The position numbers and the translations under genes were made by a program. A model generated the notes under the pieces. The model was not told where the DNA came from. It ran no database searches and saw only the letters and a program-made list of their open reading frames with translations. From NCBI GenBank assembly GCA_902702965.1, contig CACRXP010000065.1, forward strand, positions 1,336,434-1,400,433: DNA of 64,000 nt. Direction: 5' to 3'. The DNA is from Spirometra erinaceieuropaei. Taxonomy: Eukaryota; Platyhelminthes; Cestoda; Diphyllobothriidea; Diphyllobothriidae. Of this stretch, positions 45,151 through 57,350 are shown one piece after another. Position 1 is the stretch's first letter. The number at the start of each line of letters is the position of its first letter.

Positions 45151-45709
45151 CTGGCTAGACTGGTTCCCGGCATGCAGAATACTTTGCCTTACACTCGCAG
45201 GCGGAAATTAACCTTCCTCGTTAATAACTGAGGAGTCCATCATTTTCTCATTCCCTTCCATTGATGATCTGAGACCGTCCAATTACTGCCTATACGTTGA
45301 GTAGACCGAGGGTGGGGTTGTTGGCTACCCCATTTAAAACGAGAGCAGCTCCCGTTTCTGAAAAACGTGGCTTGGATCCTGTCTCTGCATGGTCTGCATT
45401 GGAGAAGAGTCATCCACTCAATAATCGGAAATCAGTCTAGCATGTGCTACGATTACGACCATCCCGCATTTTCGAATACTTTCAGTTCCATCCCAATTAA
45501 GTACCGTCGCTCCGGTACCTCCGACCTGAAGTCTCGCATTCTCCCATGTTTTATTGAAATTCGTAGACGGCCTTACTGCATTCATACTTGGTACCTTTCA
45601 ATTGTGCGATTTATGTCAGCAATGGGCTTCAAAGAGTCGGGGCAGAGGTACACACTATATGGGCCATTGCGGGCTTAGGTGTTCGCGAGCACCTACGACC
45701 ATTTACATA

Positions 45710-46679
45710 CAGTAGGTAAGCTAACTCATGAAATATCAACCGAAATTCCGAAATGCGTTTTCGTTTCGAAGATTAATTAAGTAACGCTGTAAAACTAGTA
45801 GGGCTGCAACATAATTCTATGATAATTCAGTTACCGCGGGATAACGGCTTTCGAATGAACTTCTTCCCGGCTGCATGAAAAAACTACGCTCTGTAAAAAA
45901 TGACCAACTAAGTAGCATGAACTTTTGTCAATGATTTTCGATGCTTCTCAAAGTCCAACTATACTTCACGAAAGACATGCATAAAAATATGTATTCTTTT
46001 GCTCATTCGGTAGATAATTACATCTTCTTCTAGCTTTATGCTGGAAGGAGGGACATAATTCAGTTTTAAAAAAGTTTGCGATTGTGGGCATTTTAAATAC
46101 CATGAAATGGCCGTTCATAAATCGTCACATCTCTCCATTTACCAGTGTGGCTCAAATCCACTGCTTAATTTAATGAACCCTATATTGTCCCCCTTTGTTA
46201 CTGTAGAGAAATGTGTGGTTTTCCGTACGCGGAAAATATAAGGCTTGTAGTTTGGAAACCCTGAATGCAAGTGTGACGGTAGAGGGGGTTCAAAATTATT
46301 GGGGGATTGGAAAAGTTTTTGAAAACCGAATTATACCCTTTCTTGGAGTACAAAATTGAAAGAAGACGTAATTTTCTACCAAATGAGCGAAAGAATGAAT
46401 ATTTTTGTGCTTGTTTTCCATGAAATATATTTGGACTTTTAGGGGCATCGAAAGTCAATGAGAAAAATGCATGCCATTTAAGTAGACATTCTTACAGAGT
46501 GTAGTTTTTGCATGCAGCCGGAAGGAAGTTCTTTCGAAGCCGGCATCCTGAGGCAACTGAGTTATTATGGAATTATACTGCAGGCTGATTAGTTTTACAA
46601 CCCTACTTAATTAATCTTTTCGAAACGAGAACGCATTTCGGAATTTCGGTTGACATTTCATGAGTTAGTCCACCTACTG
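45710..46679. mobile_element. Fold-back, mariner-ended element, copy 2
   Basis: The left end CAGTAGG...ACTCATGAAATATCAACCGAAATTCCGAAATGCG, preceded by TA, mirrors the right end CGCATTTCGGAATTTCGGTTGACATTTCATGAGT...CCTACTG (46679). The arms extend inward through TAAAAAATGAC..CTAAGTAGCATG-A and TTTTAAAAAAGTTTG blocks for some 350 bases each, with about 250 bases of spacer. It has the same architecture as 48583-49581 but clearly diverged. The right TA is not preserved. Confidence 0.8.
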
Positions 46680-48582
46680 GAGGTAAGGAGCTTCGAAGAA
46701 TCAGTCTGGCTTTGCCCAAAGGCAGATAACCAAAATTTCTTCTGACTGGGAGGGCGAGGAGAAAAAGGCATGGGCGGAGTTGTCATGGTCACATGAAAAG
46801 TTGTTGGCTACGAAGTACGGAAAACTGAAAAATGGAAGGAGGGGCGTCCCTGTCCAATATGCTCGGCCGTTGGGCAATCTGTCCTGGAGAGAACGCCAAT
46901 TCTAATAAATTCACGCAATTGCAACGGCAAGGGGACGCCGAGAACGCGAATGAGGTAGTCCGTATGACGCGCTAATGGTAGCTTCCCGATGCATTAGGTG
47001 ATAAGGATGATTTAAAAAGTTTTGACGCATGGTGAGACCAAAAGCAGTCCCATTTAGATACAATTCTTACATTCAGGACGAAGGAATGACGGTCACAGAA
47101 GCATAACACTCCAGACCGTTGAGTCGGCCGGTAAAATCAGAATGCGAAATTAACAATCCACATGACCCGTTCGCGAGCTTAGTTATAGATAACTACGGCG
47201 ATTTTAAGTACCTAACAAGAGCATGAAAGGCACTTCCGTCAAAGGCAGGACTGGACCTTTCTGATTTGCCTTCTGGTTCTAACGCGATTTCAATCAATAA
47301 AACGTAAGCCTGCACTAAACTGAATGACCAATCACATTCCGATTGTCAGATTATCACAGTCCGAGGCCGACCGACGTTCCAAGCGAGAACTAAACGCCAT
47401 CACCCCATCCTATAAGCAGTCCAGATGGGTAGACGCCGCTCTTAATTGAGTTTTTGGACCGTATCAACATTTGTCGGAAAATCATTGTAGGAAAGAACAG
47501 AGTTGAAATGGGAGAAGTGGAGCACTGTTGTGCTTTCTAAGGCGGAAGTGATGGCGTCTTCTGCTGGCGTATTTGCTCAATTTTCACGCTTCTTTTAACG
47601 TCGAGACGCCGCAGCATTTCGTGTCATGTGACTAGAACCAACTTCGGCGCATACCGGGCGATTTGTGGTGTTAGATGGGATAAGAACTGATGGCGCCAAC
47701 ATTCCCTCGCCTGGAAAATAGTGCACAGGGGCTGTTCTAGAGGAGTAAAGGTGCTTACAGAGAAGCCGAAGAACGCAAAGAGGAAAACACTCATAATAGA
47801 AAAGACCCAATGCGTACTTTTGCGGTCGTTCGGTGAGCATAACGAAGTTGGGGTACAAAGCGCCCGCCAGGACGGCTCGAAAGACATTGAGGTTGTAGGA
47901 GTTTCTGTTGGCAGCTGCATCGTCAAAACGCGCTGAACCGATGTAGCGGCGTTCATACAGCAGGCCGGCGAAATCCTGCATCAGATGACGCAGATCCTAC
48001 AGTGGAAAGTAAACAGACAACTGTCACGAGGCCAGGCCAGGAAAACAAAATCGACAGAGGCGAAGACAACGGGCGCGCGCAAAACTAGAGTGAGGTCAAA
48101 TGCAAATGCTCGAAGAAGAGACAATGAACCGAGGTTTCGACACTGGAGAACACAGCTCGGGACCTCACGGTGAAGAACAGATACCTGAGTAATTTGATTG
48201 AATTCCCACAAAAACCTAAAGATGAATCAGGATGTCCATATTAGCCAATCAAACAGAACATTCTGTTTTGCAAAATTAAATAGCTGGCGACCTACCGACG
48301 CGCTCAACTGAAAGCATGTCTCATTTAACGTCCTCATTCTTCTTCAGACCCCGTCCGGTGAGGCCTGACCTTTGTTCCAAGTCTACTCTATTATTTGATA
48401 GTGCAGGGTTGGACCACATAACAGCATAAAAGCACTGTAAAATTATTGTCAAGCCAAAAGCAAGAGGGGGTTTTAAACCTCAGTAAAAGTCAGGACTAAA
48501 TATTTCGCACTTAAAAGTGCTGCTCTTGAGGGATTAGCAGACAGTCCCTTATAAAACGGACACAACTTTTAACTATCCATAC
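46680..48582. other. No gene recognised
   Basis: A - strand frame of 128 codons (47595-47981) and its overlapping frames have no recognised motif. No repeat was identified. Confidence 0.35.
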
Positions 48583-49581
48583 TACAGTGCGTGACCTATC
48601 TCATGAAATGTTGGCTGAAATTCTGAACTGCGTTTTCGATTAGGAAGGATTACGTGGTCGCGGTTGTGATACTGATTATCTTGAGGCACACGCTTATAAC
48701 ATTTTAGACTCGGCAGGATGTCGGCTTTAAAATGCACTTCTTTTCAATCTCCTGTAGAAAGCGTGCTCGGTAAAAAATGACTACTTAAGTAGCGTGCATT
48801 TTTCCCATTGATTTTCTATGGTCTTGGAAATTCACATATATTTTATAGAAACCATTAATAAAAATATGATTTCTTTTAGTCAATCAATAGAGAATAACGT
48901 CTTCTATATATTTTATACTTAAGAAAGAAGTATAATTAGGTTTTAAAAAAGTTTTCTGATTGCCGAAAAATTTGGAGCCTGATCAATCGTTGCATTAGCG
49001 CTTAGTGATTACACTCTACAAGGTGCATGCGTTCCGCGTAAAGAAAATCCCATATTTTTCTATGTCATTAAAGAGATATCATACAGGGTCCATAAAATTT
49101 TGCGATGGATGCGGACCATGTTGTACATTTCATGAGGAGCAGTGGTAAACCGCCAGGTACTATGCTATGTGAATGGACATATTGCAGTCTTAAAAAGTCT
49201 CATAATTAGAAACTTTTTTAAAACCTAATTATACTTCTTCTTTAAGTATAAAGTATAAAGAAGACGTGATTCTCTATTGATTGATTAAAAGAAAGCACAT
49301 TTTTGTTTGTGGTTTCTATAAGATATATTCAAATTTTCAAAACCATCAAAAATCAATGGGAAAAATGCACGCTACTTAAGTAGTCATTTTTTACCGAGCA
49401 CGCTTTCTACAGGAGATTGAAAGGAAGTGCATGTAAAAGCCGACATCCTGCCGAGTCCAAAATGTTATAAGAGTATGCCTTAAGATAATCAGTATCACAA
49501 ACGCGACCAAGTAATCCTTCCTAATCGAAAACGCATTTCAGAATTTCAGCCAACATTTCATGAGATAGGTCACGCACTGTA
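48583..49581. mobile_element. Fold-back Tc1/mariner-type non-autonomous element with very long arms, copy 1
   Basis: It begins TA-CAGTGCGTGACCTATCTCATG (48583) and ends CATGAGATAGGTCACGCACTG-TA (49581), an exact mirror with a TA at each end, the classic Tc1/mariner target site. Complementarity continues through GTGCTCGGTAAAAAATGACTACTTAAGTAG (left, about 48768) and its mirror at 49374-49402, to the TTTTAAAAAAGTTT block. This gives arms of close to 380 bases and a spacer of about 200. No transposase frame is present, so it would need a transposase supplied elsewhere. It is the best preserved of the family here. Confidence 0.88.
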
Positions 49582-49919
49582 GGAAAGCAAATGACATCGT
49601 GCTGACCCTTATCTGTAACTTTCTCGAACGCGAATCCGCATGGTTTAATGAATAAAGACGCCGTTCCAATCGTGTAGTCTCCTTCCCTTGTGGTGATCCA
49701 TTCTGTCGTCGTTTTCTTACTTACTTTGTTATGCGGTCAGCACAGTCCATGCTAGTAAATGGCATTTTGGGGAAAATTAACATGTACACTTAAGCAGTCC
49801 ATCAGTCAAATATGAACTGAAAAATATTGGCTTGATGGACGATGGACCCCTACACGAGTCCGAAAGCTCAGGACAATAAACGAAGCGGGCCGGTGGTCGA
49901 CTCTTCTTCTTCACTTATT

Positions 49920-50040
49920 GGCTTGACATATCAGAATTGGTAAAGCCCACACGTTGCAGTATCTTGGGAGGGTAACTTGACCCAAATGTAAGTAAACTCG
50001 GGGCTACCGATCGAAGCCTTGCATCTCAGGTGGTTTTGCT
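49920..50040 (+). repeat. tRNA-like SINE-type repeat, partial copy
   Basis: TTGACATATCAGAATTGGTAAA...GTTGCAGTAT-TTGGG-GGGTAACTTGACCCAAATGTAAGTAAACTCG, then a corrupted tRNA-like start (GCATCTCAGGTGG), correspond to 25665-25780. The rest of the core is missing. Confidence 0.7.
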
Positions 50041-51025
50041 CTTCAAACTGCTGCTCTTGATGGATTAGTACACAGTCCCTATAAAAGTGACACAACTTTT
50101 TAACGATCAACCCTACCAAGGCAGATGACATCGTGCAGACCTCGAAAGTGTATGGAGACGTCACGAAAACTATCGATGCAACGAGTTTTTCTGAGCCAGA
50201 GTCTTGTGGGTAGGTAGAACTTGGCGGAAACTTAGTTTGCAATGACGTAAGGATTAAAATGAAATTATGTGCGTTGCTTGTTCGTGCTGTAGTGCTGCAT
50301 TAAAAAAAAAACAGTTCGGGTGACCTGGTTAGGGTTTCACCTAATCCAGCGGTGCCGTAGGCTAAGCAAGAGGAAGAAGACAGAGCAATTGTTAGGACCG
50401 GTATGAACATTGGAAGCCAAGGAAATTCTTTGGTGCATACCCAGGTAGGAAGGACCTAAGGCCCAAACACGGTACCTCCGATCGCTGAACATTCAAATTA
50501 AATGGTACTACCCAGGCATGTTCTACCTGGCATGATTTATGTCGGCGAACATGTTAATAATGGCAATTACAGTCTTTCTCGGTAGTACTTCGCAACCAGT
50601 ACTCATCGTCTGTGCGGTTTCTGCACCCTGGAGCGCCAAAGCAAGGCGGAATCGCTGGTATTCCGTCCGTCTATACCTAGAGATAGGCCAGACGTCGTCA
50701 GTCTGTGTGACTATAAACGTAATCCTTGTTCAGGCTATGAAGTCAATTGCTGCAGACACTTCCAATGGAGAAAGGTGGCCTGTGAAACCCAAATCGGATC
50801 AAGGCATGAGCAGCCGACGGTCTAGTGGGAATGCCCTTCAGAAGTTCATACGTAGCATTGCCATAACGCTAGCAAAGAAAAACTAGAGAACGAAAAGTAA
50901 GTCACAGAGAGGAAGAACGGAAACATGTGTGGGAAGTCACTGGTTCCGAGTCGAAGCCATTTCTGACGATGCAGACGACTGGAATTTTCCCTCCCCTCCG
51001 AAATAGTCCTCCAGACAGACTCGAA
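50041..51025. other. No gene recognised
   Basis: A + frame at 50539-50886 (115 codons) has no recognised motif. A short block near 50050-50105 (CTGCTCTTGA-GGATTAG...ACAACTTTT-AA) matches 48521-48575, showing another small dispersed repeat next to the fold-back element. Confidence 0.4.
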
Positions 51026-51358
51026 TGAGTCATTTGACTCAACTTTGAAAAACTCGGCGACCTCGGTGGGATTCGAACACACGACAGCAATTGTAAGGTC
51101 TCAGTGCAACCGCCGACAATTAATTAAGTCTGGCAGTCATCTGGTGGATGCTGGATTGATTGTTTAGGAAATCCTGCTTGAGCAGTCAGCCTACTACATC
51201 GGAATTGGTGGAAAAAAAGCGACTGAACTCATGGCTCCCGTTTAGGCCTCGTAGCCCAGGTGGATAGAGCGTTGGTTGTGCTCAAGCCTGGCCCTTGCCG
51301 TTGTGGATTCGAATGCCACCAAAGTCGTTGAGCCTTTCACGACTGGGTCAAATGAATT
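51026..51358. repeat. Two tRNA-like SINE copies in head-to-head inverted arrangement
   Basis: A - strand copy (51026-51115: GTTCGAATCCCACCGAGGTCGCCGAGTTTTTCAAAGTTGAGTCAAATGA when reversed) is followed by a + strand copy (51118-51358). The latter has the full left part (GTCATCTGGTGGAT...GGAAATCCTGC), A-box TAGCCCAGGTGG-TAGAGCG and B-box GTGGATTCGAATGCCAC, ending GACTGGGTCAAATGAA. About two bases separate them. The inverted pair would form a hairpin in RNA. Confidence 0.75.
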
Positions 51359-54195
51359 TGGAACATGTTGGCGTTCCTGCTCATACTGGTATGGATAGAA
51401 TTTATAATAACTGCAAAAACTGTATTGAACAGCCTAATGAACCAGAAAGCCGCCGGTTATAATACACATAAATTTAAACAAGGGATGGAAAACTGGCCCT
51501 CCTGTTTTCGCGCACGTCTGAACACTACAATTTGCTTCTTTGGTCTCCCCCACCCCCTCCACAGAAATATCCATTCATTCCATCAATTCCATGTTACGGG
51601 TGGTCTGGTGAATAGTTTCAGGGGGGGGGAGGCTGGATAGGTATAAGCCAATCCAAGCAAGCAGACGAATTTGTCCGGCAGGTTGCATTTGCGTCTGTCA
51701 CGTTACTGCCCCAGTAACCGGTTTGTTTTTGTTCAACACGGGACGGCCTCATACAGGGGATACTAAATCACCCATCTAGTGCAGGCCAAAACATATGTGG
51801 GATCGGGAAATTCATAGTGGGTTACGGTGACTGAATTGCAGGATCTGCCCTTTAGCAATGACATTTTTTCCGATGAATGTTGGTTTACCGACGTCAACCC
51901 ACCGTGTCGGTCAAGCCTTCAGAGCAGCAGACAACATTTAACCAAAACATTGGCAAAAATTATCGAGGCAAGCGCTGTGTACGACTGAGCCGGTAAAGAT
52001 GCAGCAGCTAGAGAGACAAGGGCAAGATGAGAACCGCCGCGGCCACCGATATTTCAGCAGCTACATGGGAGTGATGTGAATTGCGATGGGGATGACCTGC
52101 ATGACATCGATCCGAGAGCCGTACAACGCCCATCAGGACTTAGTCGCGACACAGGGTCGAGTCAGTCGTGAACTTCATCACGCATGTGCAGACCCCGTGA
52201 ACACAACCCGAAATAGGCGACACTGCATCACACACCCCGCTGTCATAAGGCAATCAGGCAACGGTATAGAGAAGGGCCCCACTTAACTGCCAGTAGACTG
52301 TGGATCGTGCCATACGCGATTTATGGTGACGGGAGTTTTATGGGTGGGGCAGCAGGCTAGACAGTAAGCTGACGGAATGAAAGAAAACACAAAATTGCCT
52401 AAATTTGTGCTGAAAGTGTTATCCTACGCTATCGTACGACAACGGAAATGAGAGTAGTAACTAAGCAATAAACAAAAAGTGAATTTCACAAAATAACGGA
52501 TTTTGAGTTAAGGCGTGAGGTTGTGGGAAGTAATCATTGTTGGCAGTGTCATTTCTGCAACAGCCTGCAAATGTATGCCAAGATAAAACACCATATGACA
52601 CAATCCACAGCCTACTGACAGCTAAGCGGGGTCCTTCTCTATACAGTTGCGCACAGTAATAAGAAGGAACCATTTCCGCTACCCCCGCCTTGCCGATGTC
52701 TGAAGAAGCAAGTTGTCCCGTCATCTGGCAACCGTCCAAATCGGGACATTTCGAGAGTCACGGAGATCACAAGAGCCTGTAACTTATTATAGCGCGGATA
52801 GGTCAAGGAGGGCTTGTCGTTTGTAATGAGGTCCACTACAGAGAGTAACGCAGCACAAAGCCTCTCCCTGGCGTGTCTCAGACGTGTTGCTGACCCCCGA
52901 GGTCACGAGGTTGTCTGTTTTCCTGCCCATTTCTGAGTAATCATCGAACTAGAGTGGATGTCTATCGAGTCTATCAGAGCAGAGGCGAGTCCGTCAGTTG
53001 TGTTCGGGGCCATGAAAGGAATTCGTCCCCAGTATTTCAGTTGAAATTACCGAAAGTCCTCGAGAAGCTTCAAAAAAATTAGGCGGAATCCCCGGAAGAA
53101 AGTGCATGAACTACACATAGATCGAAAAACGAGCCAGAGTTATGTCACCTAACTAATTCACTGAAAGCGGAAGCTGGCTCTACAAACGATAGACAAAATC
53201 TGATTGCCGGAATGAAAGGCGTCATTACGACTGAAAATAGCCTTTAAAAGTGTGCACGTGTCACTGGTCCTAGAGTAGGGCGATAGGTGTGACCCAAACA
53301 ACAACTTCGCTCTGTCTAGTCCCCAGCGGGACGTAAACATGAGAGAGTCCGGCTTATGACACATATTTGCCATCTACAAAACCCCCATCAGAGCAGGCGA
53401 CCGCTGCGACTGTAGGGCGATGTCGTGGCACATAGCAGTCCATTGTTACGGAGTTGCAAAAGACTGTGAAGAATACCTTAACAGTCAGCGGCACATGAGT
53501 GTTGACAAAAACTGAATCCAACTGTTCTCACTTAAGACAGCAAGAGCTGTTCGCGGCACGATGGAGCGTTTGAGTGTGAACGGAAGTGTGATAGTTCTAC
53601 CTCTTGCAGCTGTTTTGCCCGTGGTCCACACCTCGCCTCAGTGTCTCGGTTGGGCCGAGGGCGAACTTGTGACCAACTTAGGGGGCCTGGATTGTCATAT
53701 GTGACCTCAGGTTTCACATCTGTTTATCGTCTGCACACAAGGCGGATGACTCCCTCCCTGACGGGGTGGATCGAGCTGCTTGGTCGGTTTTGTGGGCAAA
53801 TTCCATCCCGGGGAGAGCGTGAAACCGCCTACCAAGGTGGAACATCTGGGGGGTCGCTAGCGCCCTCCACTGAATGCGCATGTATATCCACTAGATTTAA
53901 ATGCTTTGCTCAACTGACGCGCTGCAGTGGATTTCCACTGGCCAGTGAAGTGGCTGTTATGTAAGTCTAGGCTCTGCAATGTTTGCACATTTACAAACTC
54001 TGTAAATGCGGGTTGGTGGAAGAAGAGGACTTCTAGCAATGGGATCCGGTATTTCACTTTTCTCTCTTACCCAGAGCGTTTATCGTTTAGGGTTTACCTC
54101 AGCCTCAAAATACTCAAGCATGGCCTGACGGACGACAAATATGTCGGGGTTTCAGCACCAGCAGGAGCCTGAGCGTTCAAGTGTCAACATAAAAG
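51359..54195. other. No gene recognised
   Basis: Many short frames are present with no motif. A G run lies near 51622. No repeat shared with other parts of the window was noticed. Confidence 0.4.
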
Positions 54196-54230
54196 GCAGT
54201 GGTGGTGGCGGCGGCGGCAGCAGCAGCAGT
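54196..54230. repeat. Short compound microsatellite (GGT)n(GGC)n(AGC)n
   Basis: GGT, GGC and AGC triplets follow one another, giving a Gly-Ser run in one frame. No coding claim is made. Confidence 0.9.
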
Positions 54231-54977
54231 GTCATAAAAATTAATCTGACCACCCATCGAGACCATTTACACGACGAATATTTTCGGTTAAGGACAAAAC
54301 GCTCACGAAGGCTCAGTCGTTGTCGCTTTTGGTGGACCCAGTCGCTTTCCTGTCTGGTGCATTCTCTGTCGACATTTCACGCGTGGCACGTTCCCTGACG
54401 TAACAGGTGACTGAAATAAGAAACCGATGTCGAACTTGGCACGTTGGTAACCGCGTGCGGATTGCTCTATGTCGCCACTTACTTATTCTCTGCTTCATCC
54501 GTCTCTCCTTTTGTCTCCTACCCCTACGCGAAAGCACCCTCGCTTATTCATTTTCTCCTGGTCAGTAGCATCATCTAAGGGCACTTCCCGGTGCTGGTCA
54601 AGTTCCCTAGTCAAATACTTCGCTCCACCATAATGCGTTGGCAAAGAATTCCCCCTCCTCGACAGAATTCCCACCGTAATTCCCTTTCATCTGCGTCTTC
54701 TTGCTTCCTTCGACATGCCAGATATCCGGCAATGTTGGGTTTCCTGAAGCCGACTAGGAGGGGGAGGAGATGCTATACCGTCGAGATAATGCCGCCACGC
54801 CGGTCTTCCGCCAACCAGGTGTTTGACACGAAATTGCAGTAGGACTATCATTCAATACAGTAAACCCCTCATTCTGGCGACTTCTCCCTACTCTTACAAC
54901 TCAGGATTTGTCCTGGTGACTGCAGTGCTCTGCGTACTCTCTCACTGTTCAGACGCTAGAACCTCTATCGAACTGAG

Positions 54978-55383
54978 AGATCGCAGTTGGTAGCCAGGAC
55001 CCTTATTACAGGTGGCGGGCGGTTTGTTTACTGAGGCCATTTTGTGGGGCTCCATAATCACATCTGACCCATTTGGCTTCCCTTTTACGTTTGAGGTTAG
55101 GACTAGGGTATCGGTTAATGGTTTCCGATTTTCGGGTTAGGGTTATGCCTTTAGGCTTGGGTTTTCGGGTTACAGTTAGGGTCTGAGTTTACGATTAGAT
55201 TTCAGTATTAGGGTTAGGTTTTTCAGTTACGGCTATGTCTAAGGGCTACGGTTACGTTTACGATTTCGATTAGGGTTGCCGTTAGGGTTAGCAATTAACG
55301 TTTAATTTTGAGGTTAGGGTTAAGTTTAGGACTAGGGTTAAAGTCGCCGTCCGCTTCCCTATTCCTGCTACCAACTGCGATCT
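54978..55383. mobile_element. Terminal-inverted-repeat element with telomere-like interior, copy 2
   Basis: AGATCGCAGTTGGTAGCCAGGA (54978) and TCCTGCTACCAACTGCGATCT (55383) are inverted repeats, identical over the outer 17 bases. The interior begins with about 130 unique bases (CAGGTGGCGGGCGGTTTG...TGACCCATTTGGCTTCCCTTTTACGTTTGAGG). It continues as degenerate TTAGGG/GGGTTA repeats to about 55345, then TCGCCGTCCGCTTCCCTATTCC. It aligns along its whole length with 40216-40622. There is no coding capacity and no target-site duplication was seen. Confidence 0.88.
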
Positions 55384-56559
55384 TGCCAAAAGGTTTCCCA
55401 CAACTGCAGCAAAGAGCACGGTCTTACCACCAGGACGGGACCTCAAGCTCCAAATGAGTAGTCAGCTGCGTTTACAGACAACCAGGCCTCCAAATATGCT
55501 CTTGTGTGCATGCAGTACGCAGGTGTCCTTAACTGTTTTGCCGCATTTTCGTGCACAGGTTAGACGATGGTCCACGTCGCGTCAGACACGGCACCAAATC
55601 ACACAACCGACAGGCCACTGACGCAAAGTAGAGGATTGAGGTAGATCCAGATATGGCACAGCCCAAAACACATCAGCGCACTGTTTACTACAAGGAAAAT
55701 GCCGCGCCGAAGGCGACTGGAAGGCCATCGCCTGATGGGCTGCTGCCATACGACAGAAAAGGTCAGTCTTCCCCAGGAGCGGCGGTTGGACTGCAATGGC
55801 CCCTCCTGCTGAGTGTGGTCCTAACGCTGCTCCTTGCACGTATGTTGCATCCGAGCTCGTATGTGACGTTTGTAGGACGGTGGCTTAATGCGACATCGGT
55901 CACTGCGCCCAAACTGATCGCAGTCAGCTTGACTCGGACCGGCCGCTGCTGCATGAGCGAGAGAGAGAGAGAGGGTAAAGCGGATCATGCTCAGGGCAGG
56001 TACCTGGCTTCTTCATTAAAACAATCAGACGCTCTTTGCAACAAGACGCTAAAAGGTTTGACACCCGGAAGCACGCCAACCAAGACCACAAGTCACTACT
56101 ACTCAGAACGGAGGGTTCGTCCGCAGTGGTACACGCTCATTTGAGCGAGATCCGAGACGCCATCTCCCCCCTCCTCGAAGTCCAACTCGTGTCTACTTCG
56201 TGATCAGGCCCTGTGTGGCATGCGTAGACAGGCTACTGAGCTCTGACTGACATCGCGCCTAAACTCACCTGCGGTCGTCCAGACCCTTTATTGCTACTAT
56301 ATGCACACGTTGTATGGTGGAGGATAGCGGTAAAGTAGATGAGACGCAAGTCTGCGTCGCCACAAATGAAAAATTACGCGCAAGTCACCATTGCATCCTT
56401 TCAGCAACAGTAGCTGACCTCGCCGCTGGCGACAGCCAAATTATCCAATGACTCCCTCCCACAGTTTAACGGTTTCGATGATATCATGAGTCCACAATCA
56501 GGAAAACAGGTTACGCATGAAGTCGGCAAGCGTCACTCTAATGGCTCAATAGATAGGAC
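55384..56559. other. No gene recognised
   Basis: A + frame at 55653-56144 (163 codons) includes a GA-repeat at about 55960-55973 and no known motif. It is not called as a gene. Confidence 0.35.
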
Positions 56560-56601
56560 NNNNNNNNNNNNNNNNNNNNNNNNNNNNNNNNNNNNNNNNN
56601 N
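56560..56601. other. Assembly gap (42 N)
   Basis: This is a short N run inside otherwise unassigned sequence. Confidence 0.99.
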
Positions 56602-57350
56602 ACTTTTCCCGACAGCAAACATTTTCTGATTGGTTGAATTTCATAATTTCATGGTCTATGACGATAAACAATGTCTCTAGACACTTAAATAACAAAAACT
56701 GGGTTTCGGCAAAAGCCCACCGCAAAAACCACATGTAACGAAGAAGTGAAGCCGAGCTATTAACTGGGAAAGAAAACAAAAACAGCGCGAGGAAATACGA
56801 CGGCTACCTTTGAAACAGCAGTATCCATTCTCATTTGAAAAAATCCAAAAAGAGGAATCGATAGGACAGAGATGCCCAAAGGCGCTCATTATGTCTTCAA
56901 ATTTTGCCTAAAATTAGTCCTCTTCGAAATTCCCAAACTGCGCGTTGAAAATGCCAGGGATGGGGACACGCAAACCACTTGTGTCTATCGAAAACAAGCC
57001 AGGCCTGTGTTTAACGGTAAACACGTCCTACGAAAATAGTGAACACTGTCCGACAACAAGGACGTCCTTATATGAGGTCGTTCCTAGGACCTAAATAATT
57101 GGCTATGTGGGTAAATAAAAACGCCATAGGGAAAGCAATGCAGCAAAATGGCAAAATTTGCCACTTGGAGGTCCTTAAGCACAATAACTGCCTGTTCTTC
57201 TTGTATATATCACTAATGGCCCGTGTAACTATGGAATTGGAAGCCCTCTGCGTTGGTATCGCGTTTCAGACGTAAAAAATGGCCAATTTGACGACGCTAC
57301 TTCCCTGCAATCACATGCAGCTCGCGTCGAGATACATAGAAATCGAATAA

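Noticed and set aside
47595..47981. 128-codon - strand gene
   Set aside because: Composition is uneven, frames on both strands overlap, and no motif or splice site supports it.
55653..56144. 163-codon + strand gene
   Set aside because: It runs through a GA microsatellite and shows no domain; two antisense frames of similar quality overlap it.
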